From: Datnioides undecimradiatus
Taxonomy: Eukaryota > Chordata > Actinopteri > Lobotiformes > Datnioididae
Length of the DNA: 64,000 nt
Assembly (NCBI GenBank): GCA_008933995.1
Contig: WARS01000038.1
Coordinates: forward strand, 3,868,510 to 3,932,509
Direction of reading: 5' to 3'
Below are positions 35,220 to 47,200 of this stretch, one piece after another; the stretch's first letter is position 1, and each line of letters begins with the position of its first letter. The position numbers and the translations under genes are program-made. The notes under the pieces were generated by a model. It was not told the origin of the DNA and ran no database searches. It saw nothing but the letters and a program-made list of their open reading frames with translations.

Positions 35220-35745
35220 GCATGTTTGTCAGCTGTTTCCAGATGTTTCCTTTGTCTTCTCTCTTCCTTCTCTGCTAGAAGGTTACTCAGCTTCCCTTTG
35301 GCCGATTTCCATCCTCCCTTTTTTTGAACCTTGCTTCGCCTCGATCTTCATTCATAAAGATAATGAAAATCACCTGTCCGTCCTGTTTTCCTTGCTTTCT
35401 GCAGATGGCCGCATTAGCCGGTTCCTTCAAAAACCTTGCGTGTCCGTTCGGTTATTCATTCATTCGTTCCTTAATTCACTCCCACCTCATTCATTTATCG
35501 CCAAACTAAACAGATGATTGTGCCTGACCTTCTATTCATCTTTCCTTCACAGCATATTTCTTATCTGTTCATTCATTCATCACCATGACTGGTTTCCTTC
35601 TACGCTTCCTTCCTTCCTTCAATTCTTTATCCACCTACAAGTACATGACAGGCTAATCAATGTTGTATAAGTCATCATACCTCCCTCCTTTCTTTCCTTT
35701 CTCAATATTAGTCATGTATTTATTCACCCATCCATCTACTTTCCT
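35220..35745. repeat. Degenerate CATT/CTTC tetranucleotide-rich tract
   Basis: Recurrent CATTCATT, TTCCTTCC and CCATCCATC words (for example 35454-35468, 35570-35581, 35608-35620, 35728-35735) are interspersed in pyrimidine-rich DNA. This looks like an old, decayed tetranucleotide array rather than a functional element; the open frames in it are compositional. Confidence 0.6.
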
Positions 35746-35929
35746 TGAACAGTGGGTGGTTTCAGGAAGCCCTGCAGCCTTGGATCGCTCCCTCCAAACA
35801 TAAGCGAGGTGTTGACCGACGTTGGACAGGTTGGCCGGGCATCGGAGAAACCGAATTGCCGTAATCACATTTACTTGGCGCTTATCTGCATGTTTGACAT
35901 TTTGCCTCAGTGGCGACCGACAACCAAAG

Positions 35930-36240
35930 TGTAGGTCGAGCTTAACCGCGAGCTGTCAAAACTCGCCGCTCGGCCCGTGCCATGTTAAACACCCAACATC
36001 TGGGGCCGCCGTAAACACTCGGCCCCTCGTAATCAGCTCCACATGTGGCCGCGCTCGGGCTGCACGTGCTCCCGTCCGGCGCCTGGACGTAAGGGAAGCT
36101 GTCAGGTCCATCAGAGCGTTCGCCTCGTTTGAAACGGATACAGCGTCAGGATTACAGCACGATATGAAATATCTGAACCTCAGCTCTCCTCCTATTATAA
36201 TTACGGCAGGTTTCAATTGGGCCTCCTACGTTTGATCTCC
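35930..36240. promoter_or_regulatory. CpG-rich candidate regulatory block
   Basis: CpG-dense sequence (CTCGCCGCTCGGCCC, GGCCGCGCTCGGGC and CCGTCCGGCGCC cores) supports overlapping frames on both strands (137 and 86 codons), as GC-rich DNA often does. It borders an element-like block on its right. No known protein domain is visible. An unmethylated enhancer or promoter island is the favoured reading. Confidence 0.42.
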
Positions 36241-36615
36241 ACGTCGTGGTGATACCGAGCTTTAGATGGGACATTTATTTAATAACAGCTGCACCACAAA
36301 ACTCCAGCAGCTGGCAGTTAAAAGAAAACCCCTCCCTTGGATACTGTTACCCTCCTAGATATCATCAATCTGTGATTTCAATGCATTCCAGGAGTTATTC
36401 TGTGATGAAGTGGGGTTTAACTTACATTTCTAGCGAGCCCGCTTTCCCTCAAACTGCCTTGTCTAATTGGACCTCAGTTACTTTCCCCGCATTACCCAGA
36501 ATAACTTTTGACAGCATGCAAAGCTAGGGTGTGACCCTGTTGCTTGGATACAGCGTGCTGGCCAAGCGGTTCATGAATTTTTGGCCACAAAGTCCGCAAG
36601 CTTCTCGTCCACCAG
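36200..36615. promoter_or_regulatory. Candidate conserved non-coding element
   Basis: Highly non-repetitive, with CATTTATTTAATAACAGCTGC near 36271, TCTAATTGGACC near 36463, AGATATCATCAATCTGTG near 36357 and TTCATGAATTTTTGGCC near 36569. A 93-codon frame (36246-36527) crosses it without resemblance to known proteins. Among the strongest candidates in this window by texture. Confidence 0.46.
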
Positions 36616-37460
36616 GCCCAGCCTTTGTTGTGGCTGCGCAGTGTTTCCTGCTCCTCTGATCACACAACCTCCCATACAGTGGGTCTGTGTGTGCGCATAT
36701 GTGTGTGCGTATAATTGTATAAAAAGTGTCTTCGTCTTGACATCAAAATTAGATTTTTGCTGTAAATATGTTTTGCTTGAACATTTCTTTGCTATCAAAC
36801 CAAAGTTTATTTCTTTTCTACAAACTCGTGGCCGTTGTGTTGTTACAGGGAAGGAAAATCTGTTTTTCTCTTGCCTTCATGACCTTTACTTCTGCTGTAG
36901 CTGGTCATTTATAGGTTGTGAAAGATAAAACACTTAATGTAAAGCTTACCTGCAGGTTCAGAGTTCACATTACAGCTTGCAAAAGAAACCTCAATTAAAT
37001 ACACCTAATTAACTGACGACATACCTGCACTGTGCTGCTTGGTATGCACGCAACTTCCTACAACTCCTCTGAGTCTCCCAACCCCCCTCAGGTTCGGGGG
37101 GCAGATGTTCTCAATGCGGAGATCAATGAGGGGTTCATTTCACTGTCTTTGTTCCCGTCTGTTCGCTGCAACACCCGTGCTTCTCGCAATAATTCAAGAA
37201 GGAAGCACAAATGGCATGTACGAGACCATGTGGTTACCCGCGATGCATGGGACTGACAGTAAGACAGGAGTCCAGAGAGAAAGAGAGGAGCTAAGTGAAG
37301 AATGGAGGGTGACGGGAAAGAGAGGAGAAATGACTTCATTTAAAAATGCACAGTTTGTTAGAAATGTTAACTTTCTAAACCCCAAATTAATTTCTTGCCT
37401 CTCAAACAGACCTTGAACAACCGAGGAATCCCCACACTGTCCTCACAAAGCAGTACAAGA
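36616..37460. other. Intergenic, no gene seen
   Basis: A GT-rich tract at 36680-36710 and ordinary unique sequence. Overlapping plus- and minus-strand frames at 37032-37416 show no known domain. Confidence 0.45.
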
Positions 37461-37479
37461 CACACACACACACACACAC
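37461..37479. repeat. (CA)n microsatellite
   Basis: An uninterrupted CA array of nine units. Confidence 0.93.
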
Positions 37480-37542
37480 TTTGCTCCTCTCACACAGATA
37501 CCCGATGCTTTAATCCCACTTGGCACTGAACCAAGAGCAGAT

Positions 37543-37560
37543 AAAAAAAAAAAAAAAAAA
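37543..37560. repeat. Poly(A) run of 18
   Basis: Uninterrupted A18 after GAGCAGAT. No retroposon body is recognised upstream. Confidence 0.9.
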
Positions 37561-37564
37561 TAGC

Positions 37565-37765
37565 AACACAATGAGCTTATCTAGCCTGCCACCTGAAATT
37601 TATCACTGTAACGCATCTCAATTTGCTCCATTATCTGCCATCTTACATCAGGTTAAATGCATCTAGTGAGCCTCAACTGGAGTCCTCTGATCTTAAAACA
37701 CCGGGCCGTCCGCAGTGCGCAGTGGGCTCAAATTAGACCGCGGCCGCTCCGACCCATGGTTTTTA
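37565..37765. promoter_or_regulatory. Candidate conserved non-coding element
   Basis: Simple-repeat-free sequence with TGAGCTTATCTAGCCTGCC, GCTCCATTATCTGCC (GATA-like words) and CTCAAATTAGACCGCGGCCGC, ending CpG-rich with a NotI site. Inferred. Confidence 0.36.
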
Positions 37766-38500
37766 TGTAAAAACCTACAATTATCTGTTAATATGTAACA
37801 GATACATGTCTTTTTTTAGGAAATCCTTTGTTATAATTTGTTATAATGTCTTAATAAACATTAAACGTGCCATACCTCTAGTTCATAAGGAATAAGTTAT
37901 TTGCTCATATTAAGTTTAATTTGATTTCCAAACACTAACCTGGACTCACTATTGTTTGTTTTTCTAGTCCTTTGCCTTTCCTCTGTGTCACAGACACACT
38001 CTCACTAATAGTTTTGTGTTGTGACATTTCACAGTTTGCAGTCACCTGATATTTTGTATTTAGCAGTTACACCTCTAAATGGCAAAGCAAACAGTAAACA
38101 CAGTGGGCTGGATCACTCTGTCACTCTTTAGGCAGCGTAACTTCTTTAATAGTGCAGTTTGTATAATGTGAATTGATGCATTTTACCTTCCCCGGACTGA
38201 ATCAGCCGTGCTGCTGCACCGCTGCGGCCCCCTCCCTCTCATTCTGTGACCCATACATTTCTACTTAACCTGTTCCTTGTGGAAATTATCTGTTGTGTAT
38301 GATTTTGACCCTGTCCTTATTCTTATCTATATCCTTGTTTTCTCCGTGCTGCTCTGTTATTATTTGCTGTTGTAGTGTCCCAGTTTCCACACGAGGCTCA
38401 TTTAAAGTTTCATCTTATCTGATGAAAGATGTGTTACCACGGTGACACGCTCTGAAGCTCTGTGCATCAGCGCCTGTCGACCTAGGTGTGTGCCCGTGTG
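37766..38500. other. Intergenic, AT-rich
   Basis: AT-rich, with TTATAATTTGTTATAATG near 37830 as a small direct duplication. Nothing else seen. Confidence 0.5.
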
Positions 38501-38509
38501 GATGTGTGT

Positions 38510-38800
38510 GTTGCGTCGGGGCTCCTCTCTCAGCCCGGGCCTATACATCATCCCCGGTGACGACATCTCCGGGCGCCGGACCGGCTCGAGCCGGCCCTCG
38601 GGGGTCAATCTCTTAAATGAGATTTCAGCACCACTGACCCGTGCTCTGGTCTTCTCACCTTTTGCCAGGAGAACAGGAATGACCTTTGACCCCGGGATCT
38701 GTGAGCAGCCACCGTCTTCCTCCAAGTGGCGACACAACTGCTGCAGACCACGCCTAAGCCGGGAAGACAGAGTGAGGAGGTGAGGCCTCGCTGTGTGGAG
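38510..38800. other. GC-rich block with palindrome and splice-like signals
   Basis: It contains the 14-bp perfect palindrome CCGGCTCGAGCCGG at 38581-38594 and a perfect REST left half-site TTCAGCACC at 38624-38632. Overlapping frames of 113 (+) and 144 (-) codons run through it. On the minus strand a pyrimidine tract plus TTAG (38754-38757) and AAAAG|GTGAGA (38659/38658) would bound a 95-bp exon. I do not recognise the predicted peptide. An exon or a GC-rich regulatory block are both possible. Confidence 0.3.
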
Positions 38801-41800
38801 GATCACAGAGGTGTGAAATGAAGAGTTGACTTCCAAAAAGAGATGTCCAGGGATTAGACAGAGGGACGCCTTCTCCTGTTAAAAGAAAAGTAAAATAAGT
38901 TAGTTCAAAGGCAAAAAACAATGACAATATGCAGCTGAGCCTTAACCTGACCTAACGTTAACTAAAAACGAGAGAGAGACTGGATCCAACTAGGTGATCT
39001 AAGTAGGTGACTTAAGAATGACGGGCATTTTAAACTCGGAAGAAAGGTTGAAACTTAACTTCAGAGCATTGCACAAAACTATCGATACATCTGTAAACTA
39101 ATGCAGGGAATGATTGTCCTATTGTGAGGTCGTTAAGCCCTCGTTGTCCTCCACTTGCAGCCCCCTGTCCCCCTGCAAGAGCTTTCTGTTGGAGCAGCTA
39201 CAAAGAGTCCAGTGTGTGTGAACAGTAGTACGACCGCATAGGCCACAGTATACATACGTCTTATTTGTCATACACTGCTAATGATTTCCCGTCTTTGAAC
39301 ATACTTTGAGGGGCTCTAGCGTATAATGAGCAGCTCATCTTCCTAGCAACAGCTTAAAATCCAACTACAAATCAGATTAAAACACGAGAAATTCAAATAT
39401 TTGCAGGAGCATTGAGCCTGATATATTCACTTTGCTTACATAATGGAAACACATGCAGATTACTCACTCCTGTTTTCTCTTTAGTCACACCTTAAACATT
39501 TCAGTTGAGTCAAATCCTTTTTGGCCATTTAATCACAGGCAGTGAAATTTGCATTGAATTTAATGTAGAGGAGCGGCGGCAGGTTCAAAACAGGTTACAG
39601 TGTGTTACAGTGTGTTAGATATGTTAAGGCTCCAAGGTGGATAATGCAGAAGAACATACTGTATTTCCCAGAGGCTGGCCTTAGCCTACATACTGTACTA
39701 TATGCATGCAAGTACACGAGCTGCACACACACAGAAACACACACATACAAGATACTGTATAGAGCATCCTTTAATGTGCATATGTGCAGTTGTGTTTCTT
39801 TCTTCCTGACATCTTGCAAGTGCTGTATGTATGTCATTAATTGAGTCTCCAGCTCCCTGGAGTGGTTAGCTCTACTTGCACTGGGAAGATAGAGGGGGAG
39901 ATGCTCTTAGTGTGTGTGTCAGTGTGTGCTCTTCGCGCGCACACACACAAGCCCTGATCGCCTGATGATTATGCTTGATCAGTGTCAAACACAAACTACT
40001 GCAGCGGGTGCTTTGAAAAGGAATATATTGTGTACTCGGGCTTTTTCAGGCCCTTAGTGGTGTTTTTACAGAGCACGGTGATTTATCCAATTCACCCAGA
40101 TCTGAGAAATATAATCTTTTTGGGGCTTTTTTTCCTCGGTGATACAGGCAGCACAGACGGCATATCCATCCTAATTTTTGAGAAACAAGGAAAAAAAAAA
40201 ATCAAAGCACGAGGAGAAAAACAACACCTCTGGTGTTTTATTCCGAGATCAAATCAAATTTTGTTTGCAGAGATGTTTAAGGCATACAATAAAACACGTA
40301 CAATCACAGCACATACACCACCTGGGAAACATAAACTAATAAGACCAGACAGGGAGTCAATACCTCGTTACAGAGCAATAAAAACTCAATCATCAGTGCA
40401 AAATTTAAAGTACTAGAATGTACACAAGGAGCTGCATTAGTTCATTTGTCAATTAAGCCATAAAAGAACACTTAGTTCTTTCTCTTTTAAGATGAGGCTG
40501 TGTGTAGCTCAGCCGCACACTGGAGCAGCAGCAACACAAACACCTCACGGAGGTAGTTAAACATTAGGATGGAGCATGGGAACGGGTAAACCTGAACCAC
40601 AGATCGGGACATCCAGTCAGTCCATCTATCAGTCCCCTGGTCATGTCATCTAGATGCTATTGAGGGATTCACAGACATCCCCCAAACCAGATGGGTTATT
40701 AGTCCTTCAGCCATTGTGTGTCTCTTCCCCAGTGGACTTGTCCTTAGTAGCCCCACAGGGAAGCGGAAACATCTTGATCAGATGTTGCACCACCGCAACT
40801 CCTTTCAACATGTGTGAGCTCTGAGATGCTTCTGAAAGTCCAGCCTCCCAACCCTGATAACTGAAGGATGAGCCCAGGCGCCCTGCGCTCACCTCGGGAA
40901 TAATGAATGTTAATCCACTTCCTCTTCAACACAACAGTCTGTTATAACACCCACATCCCTGCACATGCAAGATGGGAGATCACCATCCTATGAGAGTGAA
41001 GCAGCACAGCTATATCTATCACAGCAAACAAAGGAGATGCAGTATGTTTAAAAACTGGATTTCATTCGTTTGAGACTTTTATCTTTGCCGTGATAATCGC
41101 ATAAATTCAGTCTCTGGAGCAGCTGTTTTAGGGCTGGGATGTGAAACGGCCTGAGCTTTCTTTACCAGTTGTCACTCAGTGCATTGGCGTGTATCTGTAG
41201 GTGAGCTTAAAAGGAGGAAAAGAGACAAAATGAGGGCTAGTTTATTTGTTTTTCAGGGGCATTCAAGCCAGGCGGGGCCCAATCAGGGGAGTGTTTCCCG
41301 TGGCGGGGCGGCCCTCGGCGCTGAGCTGAACGCGATAGGGGTAAATATTTGTATCTCAGCGGTGGATGAACAGCTCTGAGGTCAGTCGTCTGGAATCCCT
41401 TGGTTGTTTAGAGACCACTGTTGTTACAGTTGGACTTTTTCGGGTATGAAAAGGAGGCGTGAGAGAGACGGAGAGAGTGCTCGACTCCCCACGGGAGAAA
41501 ACTGAGCACTAACACAAAAACAAAAGAAGAAAGAGCAAAAGAAGCGTGAAGTTGGTGGAGAAGACGTGTCTGCTTCATACCAGAGGAACCTCTGCTGGCT
41601 CCATTATTAACTGAGAGTAATGTAATATACCATCAGTTATCCTTAGACAAAGACAAACATTTAGAAAGTTTCTCCATGCAAAAACAACTGTGTTTGCTGC
41701 GTGGCCCAGTGGCAGCAGCGACCCACTCACTGCAAAGCAACGCTGGCACCTTTGTCGTCACGGTTTGTAAACCTACGTATAGTTAAAACATGAATATGAA

Positions 41801-42125
41801 CCAAATGCAACACGTCATATCAGTATTTCAGAGTCTTCTGGAGATGCCGCCTTACTGGTCTTACTGCTGTTCCCACCTTGATGAGAGCAAAAGCCACGGG
41901 GAAACACTGTGTATGTCCCTCTAATGACTCCACCGTGCTTTTGTGATCATTATGTGAGCCGAGACTGAGATCTATGGAGGAAATCACATCTACTGACTCT
42001 CCTCCACTTGTAGAGATTGCAGCTGTAGCCGGGCAGTTTGATGAAAACGAATCAGTGCGACTGGTTCTGCCTTGTAGGGATAGAGAAGTGAGCAACATTA
42101 GCGGGGGTGTCATGTTTGATTGGGG
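38801..42125. other. Intergenic, no gene seen
   Basis: Quiet DNA with short CA/GT spots (39717-39746, 39911-39949), an octamer word ATTTGCAT at 39547-39554 and an A12 run near 40190. A 144-codon frame at 39982-40416 has no recognised domain. AAATCAAATTTTGTTTG near 40254 could be a fragment of another dispersed repeat, but this is weak. Confidence 0.5.
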
Positions 42126-42464
42126 TTTATTAGCGCCGCCTGTATTGTTCCTGTTCGTCAACAGACTCCCAGGTAATGTGGTGATAATCGTTGCGGAAGC
42201 CTCCATCTGCTCATTTGGGGGAGGAGGGGGTTGGGAGCTGCCCTCGTTTCAAATCCATTTTCCCAGGTGCTGATGGGAGGCCGCGGGGTGGAGGGGGTGG
42301 ATGTTGGGAGGAGAGGAGGGAGTTGTGTAGAGCCCTGTTTCATTTACCCAGGAGTGTCGGCGCACTCAGCAACCAGGTTGTCTCTGCTTGTACCGGCTAA
42401 TGGTTCAAACCCAGCTGGCTTCAATTGGGAGCCGGGCTCTTGAGTAATACATTTTGCACTTTGG
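42126..42464. other. G-rich spacer beside a CpG-rich block
   Basis: Several GGG runs at 42218-42323 have loops too long for a strict quadruplex. The glycine-rich frames on both strands reflect this skew. Confidence 0.45.
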
Positions 42465-42800
42465 CTCGCTACCAAGCGTACGGCATTTCGGCGCTGCACG
42501 CTACAGTGAGTTTATCGCTCAGGTGTTTGGAGCGAGTGCCATAAAATCCATAAACAACCCGGTCGTTGCGGCTCCAGGTTGTCATTCGAGGCATCGGGGT
42601 CAAGGTGCGACACATCGAGGAGCCGCTCTGGAGCGAGCCGGCGGTGAAGGGCCGTCTCCGGCTTGACTGTTTGCGAGAGGCAATTCTCCACGCTTGTAAT
42701 TACACGTCTTTAATTGATAACGCGGAAAAACTGCATTGATTTGGTGTCAGCCGGGGGAGCGCGGCGGCCTGGCCTCTAATTACTTCTCAGTTCTGCAATG
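42465..42800. promoter_or_regulatory. CpG-island-like block with homeodomain cores
   Basis: By eye nearly 30 CpGs lie in about 330 bases. CTTGTAATTACACG (near 42693) and CTTTAATTGATAACGCGG (near 42709) put TAATTA-type cores inside the CpG-rich DNA, and CCTCTAATTACTTC follows near 42773. This combination is usual for unmethylated developmental enhancers or promoters. No exon is recognised. Confidence 0.45.
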
Positions 42801-44705
42801 TCAGGTTCGGTTTCCGCCGTCGCATCTGCAGCAAAGATGCAGCTGACGTGAGCGCACCTGAACAGCGTGCTCCTCTCTGCACTGCATTTTACTTACCGCG
42901 ATATGAAAGCCAGTAACGCACAGAGTTGCATGTTGGTCATTTTCAGGCTGCTGTTGTGAGAAGGAGCCGGAGAGGAGCTCCAGTCTGAAGCACCTGCATG
43001 GCTGAAGTGTCCATGAGCGATGCTCATTTCCTACCTGCTCTAGCGTATACTGCATGCCTCCCTTTGCCGCTGGTAGACGCTTGCCTAAGTGCCTAATTTT
43101 CACCCGGACACAGCAAATATATTTTTGCATAACGTTTTTTGACTCTCAAGACTGACTTTATAAAAAATTCAATGCAAGACGAAAACAAAATGTGCTACAA
43201 ACAGATGCTGGGGCTTCGTATCGCTAAAGGAGCGCTCAGTTTCTGGTAAAAAAGAACATTCATCAAAGTTACAACAGTGGCAGCTTTGCCCTGAGGAGGA
43301 AGAGAGTTTGGAAAAGTGAAATTTGTTAAAGTAATCGTGATGTTGTCCCGGCTTTTTCTCTCTCCAGCGAGATAACAAAATATGATGCATGTTTTGCTCT
43401 TGATAATTACACGTTTTGCAAAGTTGGAATCCAGCTGATTTGTGACGAGGACAACGGGAGAGACCTTTGGAGCCGGTTTGACCTCCTATTTGTCAGATTT
43501 CAGCTGATTTTGAGTGGTTAAGTTTAGCCTTGTGTTGTAGGCTCCAGACTGAAGGATGTAAAAAGAAAGAAAGCAAACAAACGGATGAAAAGAACAGGAA
43601 GTGGACCAGACTTTATAGCTTCTCACCCCCCTCCTTCCTCCTGCTTGTCAGCCTTTTAGTCGAGCTATCACTGTAAATTTCCTCTTGGACTGATTCGAGG
43701 CAAGAGGAACTTGAGGCTTGTTACCCGTTTGTGCAGAATGCCACTAATTTCTAAGTGTATGAGAGTGCTGTCGCTGAGGTGATGACAGAGCAGGACCAAC
43801 TGGCTTTATGTGGGACTTCCTGAACGGCTAAATGGTTTTACGGCGGTGGAGAAGCAGAGTTTGGGGCAACTGCTGCAGCGCAGGAGAACACGTTAACACT
43901 TTATCTCACTTTGTTCATCAGAGTTTCAAACCTGTGACCTTTTGTTCTTCTCATACTCCTTAAATACCATTGCTAAAAAAAAAATAATAGTTTAAAGTAA
44001 AAAAAAAAAAAAATCTCCTTTGTTAGGATTGTGTTGTGTTTCCCTGGCAACAGACACCAACATCCATTATCAGATCCTGGATTCTGGTTGTGATACTCGA
44101 GTAGGTGCATGGGAAATCCTACTGTGCCCTCTTTGCAGTGAAGCCCTGCCCACAGGAAGGAGCACGTACACAGAAAACTGCTTGAAGCTGAGAAGGAAAA
44201 GAAAAAAAAAAAAGCTTTTCACTGCAGCACATGATGCTGAATATCAGTTTTATTTGGAACTAATAAAGTAAGAAAATAAACACCATCTGAATGATGACAA
44301 ACCTTCAGGCTTTAGATGTTTTTTATTAAGGTTTCTAAACCAATTTTTTTAGTACTTTATCCAGCCAACACACATAATGTAATAACAATAACAAAGTCAA
44401 TAGATTATGTATGAAGTGGTGACTAAACAGGCCCAGGCGGAGGTAAAATGCCTTTTTGGGACTATACTAAATTTAAGGTCTTTGAAATTAATTTAACTCA
44501 AAAAATATATATTATTTATTATTCTAAATATAACAAATATACAATGTGTCTTCATAGTTAAATGTTGTTTACATATGTAGAGTCAAAAATCAAGTGAAAT
44601 GTGCCCCTAAGACGATGCAGTGCAGCACCTAAGCCTTCATTCCTCCTGTGTGTGTTTGTCTCCTTGTGAGATGTGCATTTGTACTTGTGTGAATACATTA
44701 ATGTT
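42801..44705. other. Intergenic, no gene seen
   Basis: Unique DNA with A runs at 43976-43984 and 44000-44013 and a purine tract near 44198-44213. Frames of 70-109 codons show no recognisable domain. Confidence 0.5.
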
Positions 44706-44709
44706 GATG

Positions 44710-45612
44710 GTGTGTGTGTGTGTGTGTGTGTGTGTGTCTCCGTGCCACTTCCAGTTTTCATATCAGAGTGTCTGCGTTTGTGTGAACATGCTAATAGAGA
44801 GATCCTGCCTGTGCTTGACACAAACAACGATGCTCAAAAGCAATTTAATGTGGTTTTAATTAGATTTTAATTGCATTACCTGATCTTAACGGACCTCAAG
44901 CTGGAAGCAGGATGATGCTGTAATGTTTGTGTTGTTGTTGTTGTTGTTTTTTCCCTGTAAACTATAATCTGCATTAACATGATGCAGAAAGTGACAGTCA
45001 TGTAAGAGATGGAAAGGAATGAGTGTGTGATCCTAAATGAAAGCGGGAACCAGAAGCTGTGTGTGTGTGTGTGTGTGTGCGTGTGTGTGCGCGTGTGCGT
45101 GCGTATGCATACATGTGCTTGTGTGTGCACGGTTGCACTTGAAAACGTGTGTATCAGTGTGTGCATGAGAGAAAAAAACATGAGTGAAGGCTTTTAAGGA
45201 TGAGAAGTGTGTTTGTGCATGTGAAAGTGTGTATCGTATGTGCATTATATATGGTGGAGTGTGTGTCTGGCTGCAGGAAAAAGTAGGCAAGGCAACTTGT
45301 ATGGGGGTGTGTGTGTGTGTGTGTGTGCGTATGTGTGTGAGATCTCTCGGCCTGTAGATGGAGCTACACTCTACACTTGTCTCTCTCTCTATCTCTCTCC
45401 CTCATCCTCCATCTGCACACAATGAATGCATTGTCCTCCGCCCCCCCAATACCACCCCCTCTAACACACACACACAGACACACACACACACACGCACACA
45501 CACAACAGATTTGCTATTTATGTTAATGTACACCTCTGTGGATCTTTTGCCTCCCAGTGGTTTGATACCATGTTGATATGTGGCTTTGCCTGTGTGTGTG
45601 TGTGTGTGTGTG
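44710..45612. repeat. Cluster of CA/TG microsatellites
   Basis: Five main arrays in 0.9 kb: TG at 44710-44737, interrupted GT/GC at 45059-45104, GT at 45307-45326, AC at 45464-45504 and TG at 45591-45612. Shorter GT-rich words lie between them. The strand of the repeat alternates, so neighbouring arrays are inverted repeats of each other. All Cys-Val and Thr-His open frames here come from the arrays. Confidence 0.95.
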
Positions 45613-46030
45613 AGTGCGCGCATGGCTCTGTGTATTGTGGGTGGATATGAGTTCAAGAGGGAAGCTGGGGGGGTTGGTGAGGGTTTAGGGAGTCAAGGGA
45701 CAATTCCTGAGACTTTTCCTTCCCTCCATAAAACCACAGAAGAAGAAAGAAAAAAGAAAAAAAAAACCCCTGGCACTAGATGGACAGCTGAGCCGTCAAT
45801 AAAAAGCTTTAATGCTTTCAGTCGGTGTTGTCGTCTTTCTGAGGCAGGCAGGATTTGGGAAAATGAACTTAACTAGGCTGCGGAACAGTTATAAAGTGCT
45901 TGATGATGTGAGCCTGCACACACAGGGCTCGCCCAGAGATCCAGCATATCTGTGGAAGCACAAAATGAAAAGGCCTGAGCCAAAGTAAGCCACTTTTTTA
46001 TTTTATGTCAACTTTTGGTGACTCACTGTT
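45613..46030. other. Intergenic with purine-rich tract
   Basis: A/G-rich sequence at 45737-45767; otherwise unremarkable. Confidence 0.45.
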
Positions 46031-46031
46031 T

Positions 46032-46062
46032 GACCAGACCAGACCAGACCAGACCAGACCAG
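46032..46062. repeat. (GACCA)n pentanucleotide repeat
   Basis: About six perfect units of GACCA in 31 bases. A short tandem repeat of an uncommon unit. Confidence 0.95.
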
Positions 46063-47029
46063 TCATTCCAGATTATACTTAGTCTAACTGGCTGGTGTGG
46101 GGTGCATGTATGTATGTATACAGCCATATATCACTGGCTTATTCATCAAATATATATTTATCATCTGTCTAGAAACTTGCAATCATATTCAAGTTTACAG
46201 CAAGGCCACTTCCAACACACTCAGCACAGTTTGCTGCCCCAGCTTCCTCCAACCTATGGGTTATGTGTCCGTCATTGTTGATTTGGCAAAGACTTAATAA
46301 ACACATCGCGTGTGTCTGTAAAAGGATGCATTCATTCCTGCAGTTGTGGCGCCCGAGTTTAACGACATTAATGTTCCACTGGTTGCTGGCCATTTTCCTG
46401 ACGTGATTTCACTAAAATCAGCTGACGCCAAATTTATTAGAAGAGCTGAGTGAAATGTGAAAAGTCTGTTTGTTTGGTTAATTATGAGTGCGAGCCCCCT
46501 GTCCTTGAAGCCCGTGGTTACGCAAAACACACAACGAAACAGAAAACTCTGCAGCCGAAGTGACGTTTCAGAGGAGAACAAACAAGTTTACATGTTTCCT
46601 CAGTGTCTGATGACGTATCATGGTCGTCTGGTTGTTTATCACAGTAATTATCCTGCACAAAACTCTGAAATTCACCACAAAGGTAACGTATTAGAAATGT
46701 AAGAGTTTTTAAAATATGAACTAATGAAGAAGATGCACACAAACGTGCCACCTGAGCTGAAGGTGTGGAGCAATATATGTATTTAGGATAATACAACTGC
46801 CCAAACTACAGTAATCTATTACTCACTGTAATTAACAGCTCAGAGTTCCTTTAGTCTCCACTCGTCCCCGTCTTCCATAACCGTATATGATATTATATGC
46901 CACCGTCATATTTTAGGGTAATATCGTGGGTCAGAGTGTTACAGAAGCAGCGTGTGTTGCAGCGCTGCTAATTCTCGCCACTCAAACGGTGTGTGAAATA
47001 GAGCTACAGTCAGGTCATTGTTGATCCCC
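46063..47029. other. Intergenic, no gene seen
   Basis: AT-leaning unique sequence with GTATGTATGTATAC near 46107. No gene or repeat is recognised. Confidence 0.5.
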
Positions 47030-47200
47030 ACCTCTAATAGAATAATCAATCTTGCTTTTGGCAAGTCTGCGGGATTAATTATTAAGTTTAGCAGCTAAGC
47101 ACGGCGCCGCCCGCTTGTCTACCTGCCTCGCCAGGCTCGCTTTGCATCCCCAGAAGAAACCCGCTCAGCCCGGCGTGAATTGATTATCTCCACGCTTATC
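47030..47200. promoter_or_regulatory. Candidate conserved non-coding element
   Basis: AGAATAATCAATCTTGC near 47040, GGGATTAATTATTAAG near 47071 and GTGAATTGATTATC near 47176 lie around a CpG-containing core. Homeodomain words are dense and there is no simple sequence. Inferred enhancer-like element. Confidence 0.4.

Noticed and set aside
40192..40420. Possible fragment of another dispersed fish repeat (AAATCAAATTTTGTTTG)
   Set aside because: Only one short word resembles a remembered repeat; no ordered downstream blocks.
44558..45656. Many frames rich in Cys-Val or Thr-His
   Set aside because: They are translations of the CA/TG microsatellites on either strand.
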